Assembly: GCA_021846945.1 (NCBI GenBank)
Contig: JAJZVZ010000001.1
Coordinates: 1-64,000 of the forward strand
DNA length: 64,000 nucleotides
Direction: 5' to 3'
Source: Acidobacteriota bacterium
GTDB lineage: Bacteria; Acidobacteriota; Terriglobia; Terriglobales; Acidobacteriaceae
Shown here: one piece after another, positions 62,503-64,000 of the stretch
Layout: the number at the start of each line of letters is the position of its first letter
How positions within the stretch are numbered: the stretch's first letter is position 1
Notes under the pieces: model-generated
Seen by the model: only the letters and a program-made list of their open reading frames with translations
Told to the model about the DNA's origin: nothing
Database searches by the model: none
Program-made: the position numbers and the translations under genes

Positions 62503-63957
62503 CTATCTGCCCGTGCCGCCAACGGTCATCTTGTCCAGTTTGATGGTAGGCATGCCCACGCCGACGGGGACGCTTTGGCCGTTTTTGCCGCAGGTACCGA
62601 TGCCTTCGTCGAGCTTCAGGTCGTTGCCCACCATGGACACATACTTGAGCGCCTCGGGGCCGTTGCCGATCAGGGTGGCGTCGCGCACCGGGGCGGTGAC
62701 TTTGCCGTCTTCAATCAGGTACGCCTCCGATGCCGAAAACACGAACTTGCCGTTGGTGATGTCGACCTGGCCGCCCCCGAAGTTGACGGCGTAGAGGCCG
62801 CGCTTGACCGAGCGCAGGATATCTTCGGGGGCGTCTTCGCCAGCCAGCATGTAGGTGTTGGTCATGCGCGGCATGGGGATCGACTGATAGCTTTCGCGGC
62901 GGCCGGAACCGGTGTTGGGCATGTCCATGAGCCGCGCGGAGAGCTTGTCAGAAAGGTAGCCCTTGAGGATGCCGTTTTCGATCAGCACCGTCTCCTGCGT
63001 GGGCGATCCCTCGTCATCGACATTGAGCGAACCGCGGCGGCCGGCGATGGTTCCGTTGTCAACTACCGTGACTTTGGGGCTGGCTACGGGCTGGCCAATG
63101 AGCCCCGTAAACGCCGAGGTCTTCTTGCGGTTGAAGTCGGCTTCGAGGCCGTGCCCCACCGCCTCATGGAGCAGGATGCCGGGCCACCCCGGGCCGAGGA
63201 CGACCTGCATTTCGCCGGCGGGAGCGGGGATGGCGCCAAGCTGCAGGATTGCAGCGCGGGCGGCTTCATGGGCCAGGCCCTCCGGGCTCTTATTCCCGGT
63301 AAATTGTTCTAATCCCGCCCTGCCACCGCCACCGGCCGCGCCTTTAGTGGTGATGGCCTCCTGGCTGGCAATGACGAAGACATTGAGCCGGCAGAGGGGC
63401 TGGGTGTCGCTGGCAAAGGCGCCGTCGGAGGCGGCGATGAGGATGCGGCGCAGCTCTTCGGAGTAGCTGGCGCGAACCTGGACGATGCGGGGATCGAAGG
63501 CGCGGGCGGCGCGATCGGCGCGCAGAATCAGCTCCAGCCGAGCGGCAAGGTCAAGGTCGAAGCCGCCCAGCGGGATCGGATAGAGGTTGGCAGAGGGAGT
63601 CTCGATGAACCCCTGCACGGGTTGTTTCGCCGGGCCGGAGGCAATAAGGGCGGCGGTACGGGCAGCGTGGAGCACGCGCTCGGGGCTTAGACTGTCCGTA
63701 TACGCGTAACCGGTGCGCTCGCCTGAGAGAACGCGGATGCCGCAGCCGGCGCTGGTTCCCTGGCTGGCCGACTTGACGATCTGCTCGTCCACGCCGAGAG
63801 CGGTCGCGGTAACGGACTCAAAGTAAAGGTCAGCATAGTCGCCGCCAGCCGAGAGGGCTTGACCCAGACAGCGCTCAAGCAGACGCTCGGTAAGGCCGAA
63901 CTTCTCAAAAAAGTAGCGCTTGTGGTTGGGGTGCGGGGAACCAGCCGAATGAGTCAT
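62503..63957 (-). CDS. tldD: TldD metalloprotease catalytic subunit
   Basis: A 484-aa protein with the zinc-binding motif HEAVGHGLEADFNRKKTSAF (HExxxH, about residues 263-268) typical of TldD. The N-terminal GGDYADLYFESVTATALGVD and C-terminal GGGQVDITNGKFVFSASEAY with GNDLKLDEGIGTCGKNGQ fit the family. It acts with TldE/PmbA in a cytoplasmic complex that degrades unfolded peptides. First gene of the tldD-tldE-uvrC-like run. Confidence 0.96.
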   Translation of the reverse strand: MTHSAGSPHPNHKRYFFEKFGLTERLLERCLGQALSAGGDYADLYFESVTATALGVDEQIVKSASQGTSAGCGIRVLSGERTGYAYTDSLSPERVLHAARTAALIASGPAKQPVQGFIETPSANLYPIPLGGFDLDLAARLELILRADRAARAFDPRIVQVRASYSEELRRILIAASDGAFASDTQPLCRLNVFVIASQEAITTKGAAGGGGRAGLEQFTGNKSPEGLAHEAARAAILQLGAIPAPAGEMQVVLGPGWPGILLHEAVGHGLEADFNRKKTSAFTGLIGQPVASPKVTVVDNGTIAGRRGSLNVDDEGSPTQETVLIENGILKGYLSDKLSARLMDMPNTGSGRRESYQSIPMPRMTNTYMLAGEDAPEDILRSVKRGLYAVNFGGGQVDITNGKFVFSASEAYLIEDGKVTAPVRDATLIGNGPEALKYVSMVGNDLKLDEGIGTCGKNGQSVPVGVGMPTIKLDKMTVGGTGR

Positions 63958-64000
63958 CCTGGTTCCAGTGTACGCCGCTTGCAGACCAGAGATGCGGGGA

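Overview
The window looks like a chromosomal segment of a GC-rich bacterium of the phylum Acidobacteriota, probably a Terriglobia/Acidobacteriaceae relative. This is inferred from the Oar-like TonB receptor with an N-terminal carboxypeptidase-regulatory domain, the ToxR-like membrane-anchored winged-helix regulator, the large secreted glycoside hydrolases with Tat signals, and the short dispersed repeats. No rRNA, tRNA, CRISPR or prophage was seen.

Layout. 1-205: start of a probable transposase cut by the window edge. 697-3835: glpK-glpD glycerol catabolism. 4093-10889: housekeeping genes (PAP2 phosphatase, gamma-carbonic anhydrase-like protein, rpsU, a zinc-ribbon protein, purD, a 62-aa membrane protein coupled to miaA, lpd). 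11116-17117: a TPP riboswitch followed by a tightly packed thiC-thiO-thiS-thiG-thiE-thiD operon; an inverted repeat that would hide the thiC ribosome binding site points to translational control. 17352-29680: a secreted carbohydrate-degradation island on the minus strand (enolase-superfamily dehydratase, Mut7-C protein, BNR sialidase-like protein, GH78 rhamnosidase, MGH1/GH63-like hydrolase, GH38 alpha-mannosidase). 30137-31501: a membrane-anchored winged-helix regulator divergent from a TonB receptor.

32205-46091 is the most interesting part: TonB receptor, secreted PHP-domain hydrolase, LacI-type regulator, an unusual transaldolase-family protein, and iolD-iolA-iolE-iolG-like genes for cyclitol (myo-inositol) breakdown. 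Four copies of the palindrome TGCACACGTGTGCA (one perfect, three with one mismatch) lie upstream of the TonB receptor, lacI, the transaldolase gene and iolD. This outlines a LacI regulon joining outer-membrane uptake to catabolism. iolB, iolC and iolJ are not in the cluster. The transaldolase-family protein carries a Gln where transaldolases have a catalytic Glu, as in fructose-6-phosphate aldolase. I propose that it cleaves unphosphorylated 2-deoxy-5-keto-gluconate into dihydroxyacetone and malonic semialdehyde, so that the kinase and the classical aldolase are not needed; this is a hypothesis.

46579-63957: a long minus-strand housekeeping run: tldD, tldE, a UvrC-like protein without nuclease domain, rpe, a BamD-like protein with a terminator, valS, nadC, birA, coaX, an unknown gene, an RlmD/TrmA-type methyltransferase, and comEC. 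Dispersed-repeat sequence appears to be inserted in frame within both valS and the UvrC-like gene. A 111-bp imperfect palindrome occurs twice (18825 and 39067).
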